The position numbers and the translations under genes were made by a program. Positions 19,219 to 28,716 of a stretch of DNA of 64,000 nucleotides are shown one piece after another. The first letter of the stretch is position 1. Each line of letters opens with the position of its first letter. The notes beneath the pieces were generated by a model. The model was given only the letters and a program-made list of their open reading frames with translations. It searched no databases and was not told where the DNA came from. The DNA is from Paraburkholderia sp. (GTDB taxonomy: Bacteria; Pseudomonadota; Gammaproteobacteria; Burkholderiales; Burkholderiaceae), in assembly GCA_004322045.1 (NCBI GenBank), contig SCRN01000031.1, forward strand, positions 101,310 to 165,309, written 5' to 3'.

Positions 19219-20508
19219 ATGCCCCCGAACCTGACATTTGCACCGCAAGACTTGGCGCCGCCAAGAGCGCGCAATGCGGCCGCCGCCGCGCCCGCTGCGC
19301 ATTCCATTGCTGCCGCGGGCACCGATATCCTGACCGTGCGCCGCTTGGCGAAGATCTTCGGGCCGAAGCCAGAGAGGGCCGCCGAACTGGTCAAGCAAGG
19401 GCTCGGCCGAGATGAAATCTTCAAGCGCACGGGCAACATGGTGGCTGTCAACGACGTTAGCTTGAGCGTCAAATCCGGCGAGATCTTCGTCATCATGGGG
19501 CTGTCGGGTTCGGGCAAGTCGACGCTGGTGCGGCTGCTGAACCGCCTGATCGAGCCGACGTCAGGGCAGGTCATCCTCGAAGGCCGCGATATCGCGCCGA
19601 TGTCGACTGTGGAACTACGCGAGGTGCGCCGAAAGAAAATGGCGATGGTGTTCCAGTCGTTCGCGCTGCTGCCCAACCGCACCGTGCTGGATAACATTTC
19701 CTATGGTCTCGAAGTGGCCGGCATGAAAAAAGCGGAACGCTACGAGATCGCACGCGCCGCGCTGACGCGTGTCGGCCTTGGTTCATACGAAAAGCTCCTG
19801 CCGAGCGAGCTATCGGGGGGCATGCAGCAACGCGTCGGTTTGGCGCGCGCCTTGGCGGTGAATCCCTCGGTGCTGCTGATGGACGAAGCGTTTTCCGCTT
19901 TGGACCCGTTGATCCGCCATGAGATGCAGAGCGAACTGCTGCGGCTGCAAAAGGAAGAGCAGCGAACGATTGTCTTCATCTCGCATGACATCGAAGAGGC
20001 GATCAAGATCGGCGGCCGGATCGGCATCATGAAGGACGGGTGTTTGATCCAAGTCGGTACGCCGGCGGAACTGATTCAGTCGCCTGCGGACGACTATGTA
20101 CGCGACTTCTTCCGCCACGTCGACGTCTCCCGGTTCTTGAAGGCGTCGAGCCTCTTGACGAGCGTTGGACGCGAGTTGATTGCCTGCGACATCGGTGCGC
20201 CGGCGGACCGGTACCTCAGCCAGCTCATCGATAGCAGTGTCGAATGTGGCTACGTCTGCGACCTGTCGGGCCGCTACCAAGGCGGCGTAACGCCCGCTTC
20301 GCTTCACAAGGCCGGCACGGGCTCGATCTGCGACGCGTTGCTGCCCGATTTACGGGCCGTTTCGCTGGACGCCGATCTGCACGACCTCGCCGCGATCGCT
20401 TTGAGCCAAGAACACGATGTGCCGGTGGTGGATGAGGCCGGCAGGCTCGCGGGCGTCGTGTCGTGCCGCACGATCCTCAAACAAGTCATGGAACGGAGAG
20501 CAGGATGA
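19219..20508 (+). CDS. proV: Quaternary-amine ABC transporter ATP-binding protein (ProV/OpuAA)
   Basis: 429 residues. Walker [10 protein letters not shown] (about 95-103), Q-loop [13 protein letters not shown], signature [15 protein letters not shown], Walker [13 protein letters not shown], switch His in FISHDIEEA. The long N-terminal extension and the C-terminal region after about 300 with paired CBS-type segments ([13 protein letters not shown]..., [21 protein letters not shown]) are typical of the glycine betaine/proline importers. CBS domains in this family gate transport by ionic strength. The gene overlaps the permease start by 4 bp. Confidence 0.92.
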   Translation: MPPNLTFAPQDLAPPRARNAAAAAPAAHSIAAAGTDILTVRRLAKIFGPKPERAAELVKQGLGRDEIFKRTGNMVAVNDVSLSVKSGEIFVIMGLSGSGKSTLVRLLNRLIEPTSGQVILEGRDIAPMSTVELREVRRKKMAMVFQSFALLPNRTVLDNISYGLEVAGMKKAERYEIARAALTRVGLGSYEKLLPSELSGGMQQRVGLARALAVNPSVLLMDEAFSALDPLIRHEMQSELLRLQKEEQRTIVFISHDIEEAIKIGGRIGIMKDGCLIQVGTPAELIQSPADDYVRDFFRHVDVSRFLKASSLLTSVGRELIACDIGAPADRYLSQLIDSSVECGYVCDLSGRYQGGVTPASLHKAGTGSICDALLPDLRAVSLDADLHDLAAIALSQEHDVPVVDEAGRLAGVVSCRTILKQVMERRAG

Positions 20509-21389
20509 ACTCGTCAGGGATCGGCAAATTTGCAGAGGATGCCGTCAATTTCCTCTTCCATCATTTCCGTGGCGGGTTCGACGCGTTCTCCGCCGCACTC
20601 GGCGCGGTAGTCAAGCTGCTGGAGGATGGCCTGGGCGCGATTCCGTTCGTCGCGATGCTGGTGATCCTCGTGGCGCTTGCATTGTGGCGCCGCGGCATCG
20701 TGTTCGCGGTCTTCGTCGGCCTCGCGCTGGAAGCGATTCATTACATGGGATTATGGACGCAGACGGTCTCCACGCTGGCGCTCGTAACGGCTGCCACCTG
20801 CTTCAGTTTGGTCATCGGCGTTCCGCTCGGTATCTGGGGCGCGAGAAACAGGCGGGTGGAATTGATTCTGCGTTCGCTGCTCGATTTCATGCAGACGATG
20901 CCGGCGTTCGTTTATTTGATTCCGGCCGTTATTTTGTTCGGGCTTGGCAGAGTGCCGGCCGTCATCGCAACGGTCGTTTTCGCGATGCCGCCCGTCGTGC
21001 GTCTGACCACATTGGGCATTCGGCAGGTGCGAGAAGAGTTGCTCGAAGCGGGGCGCTCGTTCGGCAGCACCGATGCACAGTTGCTGTGGAAGGTTCAGTT
21101 GCCGAATGCGTTGCCCTCGATCATGGCTGGAGTGAATCAAACCATCATGATGGCGCTTTCGATGGTCGTGATTGCATCGATGATCGGCGCGGGCGGCCTT
21201 GGCGAATATGTGCTGAGCGGGATTCAGCGCCTGGACATCGGCATCGGTTTCGAAGGCGGCTTGGGCGTCGTGCTGCTCGCGATCGTGCTCGACCGTTTGA
21301 CCGAAAGTTTCGGTGTCAAGGCGAAGCGCAAGGCGAGGCCCGGCATGCGGACGGCGAAGTCGGAAGCGCGCGGCGCGGCGCATACCTGA
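20505..21389 (+). CDS. proW: Quaternary-amine ABC transporter permease (ProW/OpuAB)
   Basis: 294 residues from the ATG at 20505 (ATGA overlap with the preceding gene). Polytopic, with the EAA-type cytoplasmic loop [21 protein letters not shown] that docks on the ATPase. The segment [19 protein letters not shown] is typical of OpuAB/ProW. It forms the membrane channel for betaine-type osmolytes. In this setting, beside serine hydroxymethyltransferase, uptake may serve catabolism as well as osmoprotection. Confidence 0.92.
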   Translation: MNSSGIGKFAEDAVNFLFHHFRGGFDAFSAALGAVVKLLEDGLGAIPFVAMLVILVALALWRRGIVFAVFVGLALEAIHYMGLWTQTVSTLALVTAATCFSLVIGVPLGIWGARNRRVELILRSLLDFMQTMPAFVYLIPAVILFGLGRVPAVIATVVFAMPPVVRLTTLGIRQVREELLEAGRSFGSTDAQLLWKVQLPNALPSIMAGVNQTIMMALSMVVIASMIGAGGLGEYVLSGIQRLDIGIGFEGGLGVVLLAIVLDRLTESFGVKAKRKARPGMRTAKSEARGAAHT

Positions 21390-21559
21390 GCGCAAGCGAA
21401 AAGCGATAGCGATAGCGGTAGATACGGTCGCCCTGGCGGGCGACCCGGGAACCGAGCATTGCCGCCGGCTCGGTGAAGCGGAAGGGGCGGGGACCAATGC
21501 GCTACATAGCGACGTCCGTCGGATTGTTGATCATCTCTTTTATAACTAAGGAGTCCTAA

Positions 21560-22441
21560 ATGAAATGCCGTTTGTTGAAATCGCTTCTCGCGAAGCTGGC
21601 GGTATCGACGGTTGTCGCTGTAGGCGTGGCGGGTGTGCCCGCGATGGCCGCGGAGCCGTTGAAGATCGCGGTGACGAACTGGGCCGACGTGCTGGCCGTG
21701 GCGAACGTCGCCAAATACGTGCTCGAAAACGATCTGAAGCAACCCGTTCAGTTCGTGCAAGCCGATATCGGCATCCAATACCAAGGCGTGGCGCGCGGCG
21801 ATTTGGACATCATGGTGGGCGGATGGCTGCCGGTTACCCATGCGACGTACTACGCCAAGTACAAGAACGACTTGGATGACGTGGGCATCATCTACACGGG
21901 CGGCAAGAACGGTTGGGCTGTCCCCGCCTACGTGCCCGAATCCGAATTGTCGTCGATCGCCGATCTTAGCAAGCCCGAGGTCAAGAGCAAGCTCAACGGC
22001 ACCATCCAAGGTATCGAGCCTGGCGGTGGCTTGATGCAAGCCTCGGAAAAGACGATCCAAGCCTACAACTTGTCCGGCTACAACCTGCAGGCGTCGAGCG
22101 AAGCGGGCATGCTGGCCGGCGTGTCGCGCGCGTATCAGTCGAATCAATGGGTCGTGGCGACGGTATGGAGCCCGCACTGGCTCTTCCAAAAATGGAAGAT
22201 GCGCTATCTGAAGGATCCGAAAGGCACGCTGGGTGGAGAAGAGCAGATCCATGCCTTTGCGTCGAAGCAGTTCGCGAGCAAGTTCCCGCGCGCTGACGTG
22301 TTCTTCAAGCACTTCAAGTTGACGCTGGCCGATGTCGAGGCGATCGAGTTCGAAGGGAACAGCACGAACGACTATGCCACCGCCGCGAAGAAATTCGTCG
22401 AGGCGCATCCAGACAAGCTGAAGGCTTGGATGCAGCAGTAA
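21560..22441 (+). CDS. proX: Quaternary-amine ABC transporter substrate-binding protein (ProX/OpuAC)
   Basis: 293 residues with AAGGAG six bases before the ATG. Signal peptide ending AMA-AEPLK at about 31. OpuAC-type fold with TNWADVLAVANVAKYVLE at the start, GGWLPVTHATYY, TGGKNGWAVPAYVP, and WSPHWLFQKWKMRYL, which supplies aromatic residues for cation-pi binding of a trimethylammonium group. It is the third gene of the transporter, 170 bp after the permease. Confidence 0.9.
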   Translation: MKCRLLKSLLAKLAVSTVVAVGVAGVPAMAAEPLKIAVTNWADVLAVANVAKYVLENDLKQPVQFVQADIGIQYQGVARGDLDIMVGGWLPVTHATYYAKYKNDLDDVGIIYTGGKNGWAVPAYVPESELSSIADLSKPEVKSKLNGTIQGIEPGGGLMQASEKTIQAYNLSGYNLQASSEAGMLAGVSRAYQSNQWVVATVWSPHWLFQKWKMRYLKDPKGTLGGEEQIHAFASKQFASKFPRADVFFKHFKLTLADVEAIEFEGNSTNDYATAAKKFVEAHPDKLKAWMQQ

Positions 22442-22506
22442 ATCGAAGGACGCAGTCCGTGAACCCTGTGCCGCAAGCGTTCGCGGGCTGCGTAGATGGA
22501 TATCCG

Positions 22507-22528
22507 GGCGGGCGAGAGAGCGCCCGCC
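22507..22528. other. GC hairpin between proX and glyA
   Basis: GGCGGGCG (22507-22514), loop AGAGAG, CGCCCGCC (22521-22528): a perfect 8-bp stem with no U tract. It sits about 60 bp before the glyA start. It may limit read-through or stabilise transcript ends. I see no glycine-riboswitch core around it. Confidence 0.5.
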
Positions 22529-22588
22529 GTACTCATGATGGTCGCAGTCGCCGGGGCTGCGGCAAACGAAATCTTTCGGGAGTCATCA

Positions 22589-23884
22589 GTGAACGAACAG
22601 TCGCGCTTTTTTTCCGAAACGCTCCAGAGCCGTGACCCTGTCATCGCATCGGAGATCGCGCTCGAGTTGCGCCGCCAGCAAACGCAGATCGAACTGATCG
22701 CTTCTGAGAACATCGTTTCGGCTGCTGTGATGGAGGCGCAAGGTACCGTACTGACCAACAAGTACGCCGAAGGCTATCCGTCCAAGCGCTATTACGGCGG
22801 TTGCGAGCATGTGGATCGCATCGAGGCGCTGGCGATCGATCGCGTGAAGGCGCTGTTCGACGCCGAGTATGCGAACGTGCAGCCGCATTCGGGTGCGCAG
22901 GCAAACGGCGCCGTCATGCTGGCGCTCGTCAAGCCCGGCGATACGGTCATGGGCATGTCGCTCGATGCGGGCGGTCACCTCACGCACGGTGCGCGTCCGG
23001 CGCTCTCCGGCAAGTGGTTCAACTCGGTGCAGTACGGCGTGAGTCCCGAGACGTATCGGATCGACTACGACAAGCTGCATCGGCTTGCGCAAGAGCATCG
23101 CCCGAAGCTGATCATCGCCGGCTATTCGGCGTATCCGCGGGCGCTCGACTTTGCGGCCTTCCGCAATATCGCCGATAGCGTCGGCGCGCTGTTGATGGTC
23201 GACATGGCGCATATCGCGGGCATCGTCGCGGCGGGGCGGCATGAAAACCCCGTACGTTTCGCCGATGTGGTGACGTCGACGACGCACAAGACGCTCCGTG
23301 GACCGCGCGGCGGCTTCATCCTCACCAACAACGGCGATATCGCCAAGAAGATCAACTCGGCCGTGTTTCCGGGACTGCAGGGCGGCCCGCTCATGCACGT
23401 CATTGCGGGCAAGGCGGTGGCATTCGCCGAAGCGCTGCGCCCCGAGTTCACGACCTACATCGACCAGGTGCTGCGCAATGCGGAGGCGCTCGGCAATGTG
23501 TTGAAGTCCGGCGGACTCGACCTCGTGACGGGCGGCACGGATAACCACTTGCTGCTCGTCGATTTGCGGACGAAGCGCCTCACCGGCACGCAGGCGGAGA
23601 AGGCGCTCGAGCGTGCCGGCATCACCTGCAACAAGAACGGGATTCCGTTCGATACGGAAAACCCGACGGTCACGTCCGGCATCCGCTTGGGCACACCGGC
23701 GGGCACGACGCGCGGCTTCGGCAAGGCGCAGTTCGAGCGGATCGGCGAAATGATTTTGGACGTGTTGTCGGCGCTCGAGCGCGAGCCGGGCGGCGACGAG
23801 CAGATCGAACGCGCGGTGCGCGCCCGCGTGCGAGAGCTGTGCGGACAGTTTCCAATCTACTCGCATGCGGTCGATGTCGTCTGA
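22589..23884 (+). CDS. glyA: Serine hydroxymethyltransferase
   Basis: 431 residues from a GTG at 22589 with CGGGAG six bases upstream; the longer frame from 22496 adds residues that do not belong to the family. SHMT marks: [37 protein letters not shown], and the PLP lysine in [14 protein letters not shown]. It interconverts glycine plus methylene-THF with serine. Next to a betaine importer this suggests the final step betaine, dimethylglycine, sarcosine, glycine, serine, using C1 units from demethylation. Likely an extra copy beside a housekeeping glyA. Confidence 0.93.
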   Translation: MNEQSRFFSETLQSRDPVIASEIALELRRQQTQIELIASENIVSAAVMEAQGTVLTNKYAEGYPSKRYYGGCEHVDRIEALAIDRVKALFDAEYANVQPHSGAQANGAVMLALVKPGDTVMGMSLDAGGHLTHGARPALSGKWFNSVQYGVSPETYRIDYDKLHRLAQEHRPKLIIAGYSAYPRALDFAAFRNIADSVGALLMVDMAHIAGIVAAGRHENPVRFADVVTSTTHKTLRGPRGGFILTNNGDIAKKINSAVFPGLQGGPLMHVIAGKAVAFAEALRPEFTTYIDQVLRNAEALGNVLKSGGLDLVTGGTDNHLLLVDLRTKRLTGTQAEKALERAGITCNKNGIPFDTENPTVTSGIRLGTPAGTTRGFGKAQFERIGEMILDVLSALEREPGGDEQIERAVRARVRELCGQFPIYSHAVDVV

Positions 23885-24025
23885 CGTGAGCGCCGCGCGC
23901 CCTGGCCGCAATGGCGGTTCGGATCGGTTGGTCGGTTTGCCACGATCCGCTACGGGCGGGTGATTACCGGCTACTGCTACTAATTGTTGATTGTTAATTG
24001 CTGATTACTGAAGAGAGATATCGAA

Positions 24026-24913
24026 ATGAGCTTCGAGGGAGTACATACCCCGCTGGTGACCCCGTTCAAAGCGGACGGCGAAATCGATCATGCGTTGCTC
24101 GGCAAACACGCCGCCGACCTGGCCGGCCGTGTGTCCGGCTTGGGCGTTGGCGGCACGACCGGCGAATACTATGCACTGAGTTTCGACGAGCGCGTCGAGA
24201 CGTTCAACACGGTGGCTCAGGCCGCCGGCGGCAAGACGTACTTGACCGCGGGCATCAATGCCACCACCACGAAAGAAGTGATTCGCTTGGGTGAGCAAGC
24301 CAAGCGTGCTGGGCTGCAGGCGTTGCTGGTCGCTGCGCCGTACTATGCGCAACCGACGCAAGAAGAACTGCTCGCGCATTTGCTGAAAGTAGACGATGCG
24401 CTCGATATGCCCATCATGCTTTACAACTTCCCGGCTCGGACCGGGACGGAAATCGGCGACGGCGTCCTGGCGAAGTTGCTCGAGCGGCCGAACTTCATCG
24501 CCATGAAGGAAAGCACCGGGGACATTTCTCACCTGCATCATCTCGCCACGCATTTCAAGGATCGCTTGGTGCTCAGTTGCGGCATGGATGACCAGGCGCT
24601 CGAGTTCTTCGCTTGGGGTGCGAGGAGCTGGGTCGGCGGCGCGTCGAACTTCCTGCCCGAGGCGCATACAGCGCTGTTCGACGCTTGCATGGTGAAAGGC
24701 GACTTTGCGTTGGGCCGCAAGTTGATGGCGCAGTTGCTGCCCGTGCTCGAACTGCTCGAGCGCAGCGGCAAGTTTATCCAATACGTCCGCTACGGCTGCG
24801 AATTGGCGGGCGTTCCCGTGGGCATCGCACGCGCCCCGTTGGGTGGCCTGTCCGACGACGAGCGCAACGCGTTTGCCAAGCTCGTCAAACCGATGTTGCA
24901 CAACGCACGATAA
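24026..24913 (+). CDS. Dihydrodipicolinate synthase family aldolase/dehydratase
   Basis: 295 residues, (beta/alpha)8 DapA superfamily. Visible marks: GGTTGEYYALS (phosphate/carboxylate-binding loop), MLYNFPARTG with the catalytic Tyr, and FIAMKESTG with the Schiff-base Lys. It forms a Schiff base with a 2-keto acid and may act as an aldolase or dehydratase/deaminase. It begins an operon with a flavin oxidase (5 bp downstream), an aldehyde dehydrogenase and a ProC-like protein, so it is more likely catabolic than lysine-biosynthetic. Substrate unknown. Confidence 0.85.
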   Translation: MSFEGVHTPLVTPFKADGEIDHALLGKHAADLAGRVSGLGVGGTTGEYYALSFDERVETFNTVAQAAGGKTYLTAGINATTTKEVIRLGEQAKRAGLQALLVAAPYYAQPTQEELLAHLLKVDDALDMPIMLYNFPARTGTEIGDGVLAKLLERPNFIAMKESTGDISHLHHLATHFKDRLVLSCGMDDQALEFFAWGARSWVGGASNFLPEAHTALFDACMVKGDFALGRKLMAQLLPVLELLERSGKFIQYVRYGCELAGVPVGIARAPLGGLSDDERNAFAKLVKPMLHNAR

Positions 24914-24918
24914 CTGGC

Positions 24919-26250
24919 ATGGCCTCGAAACTGGAATTCGCGCGGTTTCCCGCTCCCGACGGCGTCAACGGTTGGTGGGAGAGCTTGCCGCCCGCCGCGC
25001 CGCCCGAGATCGTCGCGTCGGCGCATCGATACGATTGGGTCGTCATCGGCGGGGGCATTACGGGGCTGTGCGCCGCGCGCCGCTTGGCTGAATTGGCGCC
25101 CGCCGCTTCCATTGCATTGGTGGAAGCCGACCGCATCGGGCGCACGACCGCGGGGCGCAATTCCGGTTTCTTTGTCGATCTACCGCACGATATCAGCAGC
25201 GAAAGCTACTCGCGCAGCGTCGAAGCCGATAAGGCCGACGTGCGGCTGCAACGTCACGGCATCGACTATGTCCGCTCGATCGTGCGCCGCCACGGCATCG
25301 ATTGCGATTGGCGAGACGACGGCAAATTTCATGCGGCCGTCAACAAGAAGGGGCAAGCCGCACTGTCGCATTTCGCGGACGGCTTGGCCCGCATCGACGA
25401 GCGTTTCGAATGGCTCGACGAAGCGGCCATCGGCCAGGTGACCGGAACGAGCTTTTACCGCGGCGCGCTATTCACGCCCGGATGCAGCACGGCCCAACCC
25501 GCGGCGCTGATGCGAGGGCTGGCGGCGACGCTGCCGGAAAACGTGACGGTCTACGAAATGAGTGCGGTCAAGCGGATCGACGATCGCGGCGATACGAAAG
25601 TATTGAGCTTCGAGCAAGGCAGCATCGCCGCCAAGCATGTGATTCTCTGCACGAACGCGTATGCGGCCACCTTCGGGGGACACCCGAACGGTTTGCTGCC
25701 GGTCTACACGTTCGCGTCCATGACGCGCGTGATGACGGCCGACGAAGTCGGCAGGCTAGGAGGCGCGCGCTCCTGGGCGCTCATTCCGGCCGACCCGATG
25801 GGCACTACAGTTCGCCGTTTGGCGACCGATCGCATCTGCGTGCGCAATCACTTCGCCTTCAGGCCCGGTCTCGAGGTATCGCAGGCAGATCTCGCGAAGG
25901 CGAAGCGTTTGCACCAACGCTCGTTCGACCGGCGTTTTCCGATGCTGGAGCACGTGGAGCTCGAATATACATGGGGTGGCCCGTTGTGCCTGTCAGCGAA
26001 CAACGGCGCATTGTTCGGTCAGCGCGGCGACGGTGTCTTCGAAGCCGTAGGTTGCAACGGGCTGGGGCTGAGCCGCGGCTCAGCGTCGGGCAAGCTCATC
26101 GCGGAGCACGCGCTCGGTCAATCGAGCGATCTCATGCATCAGCTCTTGAATCAGCCGCATCCGCGGTCGTTGCCCGTGCGGCCCATTGCCGACGTTGCAG
26201 TAACGGCTGCGATTTGGGTCAAGGAATTTACGGCAGGGGCCGAACTTTAA
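24919..26250 (+). CDS. FAD-dependent amine/amino-acid oxidase (DAO family, PuuB-like)
   Basis: 443 residues from the ATG at 24919, 5 bp after the previous stop. N-terminal region with GWWES; the FAD dinucleotide fold VVIGGGITGLCAARRLAEL (about 41-59) followed by a Glu-ending strand (ALVEADRIG) and the TTAGRNSGF motif of the DAO/PuuB group. The C-terminal part has GCNGLGLSRGSASGK, closing the FAD site. It probably oxidises a secondary amine or gamma-glutamyl polyamine-type substrate and feeds the aldehyde to the next gene's dehydrogenase. Confidence 0.85.
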   Translation: MASKLEFARFPAPDGVNGWWESLPPAAPPEIVASAHRYDWVVIGGGITGLCAARRLAELAPAASIALVEADRIGRTTAGRNSGFFVDLPHDISSESYSRSVEADKADVRLQRHGIDYVRSIVRRHGIDCDWRDDGKFHAAVNKKGQAALSHFADGLARIDERFEWLDEAAIGQVTGTSFYRGALFTPGCSTAQPAALMRGLAATLPENVTVYEMSAVKRIDDRGDTKVLSFEQGSIAAKHVILCTNAYAATFGGHPNGLLPVYTFASMTRVMTADEVGRLGGARSWALIPADPMGTTVRRLATDRICVRNHFAFRPGLEVSQADLAKAKRLHQRSFDRRFPMLEHVELEYTWGGPLCLSANNGALFGQRGDGVFEAVGCNGLGLSRGSASGKLIAEHALGQSSDLMHQLLNQPHPRSLPVRPIADVAVTAAIWVKEFTAGAEL

Positions 26251-26267
26251 TTTTCAGGGACGACACC

Positions 26268-27761
26268 ATGGCGACTCATCAGGAATGGAAGCAAAGGGCG
26301 GAAGCATTGCGACTGGACGGGCGCGCGTTCATCGCCGGTGAACGATGTTTCGCCCTATCGAATGAAACATTCGCGACCCTCAACCCGTCGACCGGGAAGA
26401 CGTTGACGCAGGTGGCGAAGTGCGATGCGAACGACGTCGATCGCGCGGTCGCGGCGGCGAGAACTGCGTTCGAGAGTGGCGTGTGGTCGAAGATCATGCC
26501 TGCGCAGCGCAAAGCCGTGCTGCTCCGGTTGGCGCAATTGATCGACGAGAACGCCGAAGAACTGGCGTTGCTCGAAGCGCTCGAAGCGGGCAAGCCGATC
26601 GGCGAATGCCTCGGCCTCGATATTCCGGAATCGGCGGCCTGCATCCGGTGGCATGCCGAGGCGACGGACAAGCGCTACGACGCGCTGTCGCCTTCGGGGC
26701 CGAATGTCGTAAGCATGATTACGCGCGAGCCGATCGGCGTGGTCGGCGCGGTGTTGCCGTGGAATTTCCCGGCGCTCATGCTGGCGTGGAAGATCGGGCC
26801 TGCGCTTTCGGTCGGCAACAGCGTCGTGGTCAAGCCTGCCGAGCAGACGTCGCTCTCGACGCTGCGCATCGCCGACCTTGCGTTGGAGGCGGGCGTGCCG
26901 GCGGGCGTCCTCAGCGTCGTTACGGGGTTCGGCGAAGGCGCGGGGCAGGCGATCGGCTGTCATGCGGACGTCGACTTGGTTGCGTTCACCGGTTCGACGG
27001 AAACCGGTAAGCGATTTCTGCGCTACTCGGCCGATACCAATCTGAAGCGCGTCGTGTTGGAGTGCGGGGGCAAGAACCCTCAAATCGTTCTGCCGGACGT
27101 CGCAAATTTGGATGTCGTGGCCGAAAACGCCGTGGCCGCGGCCTTTTGGAACATGGGCGAGAACTGCAGCGCGGGCTCTCGCATCATCGTGCCTGCCGCG
27201 ATGAAAGCGCAACTCCTGCAAAAGGTCCTGGCCGTACTCGAGGGTTGGAAGACGGGCGATCCGCTCGATCCCGAAGTGAAGCTCGGTTCGTTGATCGAAC
27301 GGCAGCACTATGACAAGGTGCTCGCGCACATTGAGAAGGCCAAGGCCGAAGGCGCGCACTTGGTGTGCGGCGGAAAGGCCACGCTGACTGCGAGCGGCGG
27401 CTGGTTCGTCGAGCCGACGATTTTCGACGACGTGACGCCGCAAATGACGATCGCGCGTGAAGAAGTGTTCGGGCCAGTGCTGTGCTTCATCGAATACGAC
27501 GATGTCGAAGACGCGATTCGAATTGCGAACGACACTTGCTATGGCCTCGCCGCATCGCTATGGACGGATAACGTCAATCACGCGCACAAGGTGGCGGCAC
27601 GGATCCGGGCAGGCACGGTGACGGTGAACTGCTTCGGCGAAGGAGATTTGTCGACGCCGTTCGGCGGCTTCAAGCAATCGGGCTTCGGCGGCCGAGACAA
27701 ATCGATTTACGCGCACGACCAGTATTGCGAACTGAAAACCACTTGGCTGAGGCTGGAATGA
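26268..27761 (+). CDS. Aldehyde dehydrogenase, PuuC-like
   Basis: 497 residues from the ATG at 26268. ALDH fold with VLPWNFPALM (oxyanion Asn), FTGSTETGKR (NAD site), VLECGGKNPQIV (general base Glu), and MGENCSAGSR (nucleophile Cys), all intact. Overall pattern follows E. coli PuuC (LLEALEAGKPIGECLGLDIP, then IRWHAEATDK). It probably oxidises an aminoaldehyde produced by the upstream flavin oxidase. The 17-bp gap implies one transcript. Confidence 0.9.
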   Translation: MATHQEWKQRAEALRLDGRAFIAGERCFALSNETFATLNPSTGKTLTQVAKCDANDVDRAVAAARTAFESGVWSKIMPAQRKAVLLRLAQLIDENAEELALLEALEAGKPIGECLGLDIPESAACIRWHAEATDKRYDALSPSGPNVVSMITREPIGVVGAVLPWNFPALMLAWKIGPALSVGNSVVVKPAEQTSLSTLRIADLALEAGVPAGVLSVVTGFGEGAGQAIGCHADVDLVAFTGSTETGKRFLRYSADTNLKRVVLECGGKNPQIVLPDVANLDVVAENAVAAAFWNMGENCSAGSRIIVPAAMKAQLLQKVLAVLEGWKTGDPLDPEVKLGSLIERQHYDKVLAHIEKAKAEGAHLVCGGKATLTASGGWFVEPTIFDDVTPQMTIAREEVFGPVLCFIEYDDVEDAIRIANDTCYGLAASLWTDNVNHAHKVAARIRAGTVTVNCFGEGDLSTPFGGFKQSGFGGRDKSIYAHDQYCELKTTWLRLE

Positions 27762-27774
27762 ATAGGGAGAGGAA

Positions 27775-28545
27775 ATGAGGCTCGGATTCATAGGCGCCGG
27801 GGTGATCACGCAGGCCGTCGTTACGGGCCTGGTTCGCTTCGGCGTTCCCTTCGAGCGTATTGCGCTGTCGCCGCGCAATGCGGCGATCGCCGCTGCGCTC
27901 GCGGCGACCGATGCGCGGGTGCACGTCTGCCGGGACAACCAAACGGTGCTCGATACCTCCGACGTGGTTTGCCTCGCTGTCGTTCCGCAGATTGCCGAAG
28001 CCGTGCTGAGCGAACTCGTATTCGATGCACGCCATTGTGTCATCAGCTTCGTTGCCGGGTTGTCGATCGAGGAGGTGCGCAAACTAACGCAACCGGCGAA
28101 GACGGTTGTGCGCGCCATCCCTTTGCCGGCGGTGGCCGAGGGCAAGGGAAGCACGGTGATTTGTCCGGCCGATCCGATCGCGCTGCGGCTCTTCGCGGCG
28201 CTCGGGGCGGCCGTCGAAGTCGACGACGAGCGCAAGTTCGATGCGCTGTCGGCGGCGACGGCGACCATGGCCAGCTTCTATGCGGTCCTGGATGCGCAGG
28301 CCGCGTGGCTCGTCCGCCAGGGGTTGACGTATGAGGCGGCCCGCACGTTTCTGTCCGGGTATTACGTCGGGTTGGCCCATGATGCCGCGCGCACGCCACA
28401 GCCCTTCGCTGCATTGATCGACCACTGCATGACGCCGGGCGGCATCAACGAACAGGTTCATACGGAGCTGTCGCAGCGCGGAACCTACGCGCACTACGGC
28501 GATGCGCTCGATAAGGTCATGAAGCGGATCACGGGCGGCGCTTAG
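27775..28545 (+). CDS. Pyrroline-5-carboxylate reductase-like oxidoreductase (ProC family)
   Basis: 256 residues, 13 bp after the aldehyde dehydrogenase. N-terminal NAD(P) fold LGFIGAGVITQAV (3-15). ProC-like core: LAVVPQIAEAVLSEL, then VISFVAGLSIEEV, VRAIPLPAVAEGKGSTVI, and a C-terminal helical domain with DHCMTPGGINEQV, equivalent to the TPGGTT signature of ProC. It may reduce or oxidise a cyclic imine formed by the operon's flavin enzyme. Not likely the housekeeping ProC because of its catabolic context. Confidence 0.8.
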   Translation: MRLGFIGAGVITQAVVTGLVRFGVPFERIALSPRNAAIAAALAATDARVHVCRDNQTVLDTSDVVCLAVVPQIAEAVLSELVFDARHCVISFVAGLSIEEVRKLTQPAKTVVRAIPLPAVAEGKGSTVICPADPIALRLFAALGAAVEVDDERKFDALSAATATMASFYAVLDAQAAWLVRQGLTYEAARTFLSGYYVGLAHDAARTPQPFAALIDHCMTPGGINEQVHTELSQRGTYAHYGDALDKVMKRITGGA

Positions 28546-28716
28546 CGCTCGCCGAGCGGCACAGGGGGGACTGTCTTGCCAACGGGCGGACGTGCTATCA
28601 AACTACTCGCCTGACATGCGCGCGGTGGCGCAGGGACCGTCGTAGGATCGACGCACTCCGCGATGATTTTGGCCGGCGGACCAGGGGCTCGGGTGTCCGC
28701 GTGAAAGGTGATAGCC

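Noticed and set aside
22496..22588. Upstream in-frame extension of serine hydroxymethyltransferase
   Set aside because: The extra 31 residues do not resemble the family and lack a ribosome site; the GTG at 22589 has one.
22442..22588. Glycine riboswitch before glyA
   Set aside because: Only a simple GC hairpin is visible; I could not find the conserved riboswitch core.
24026..24913. DapA-like protein as the 4-hydroxyproline-pathway deaminase
   Set aside because: Its GGTTGEYYALS loop is the ordinary DapA type rather than the pattern I recall for that deaminase, and it is 19 kb from the racemase-family gene.
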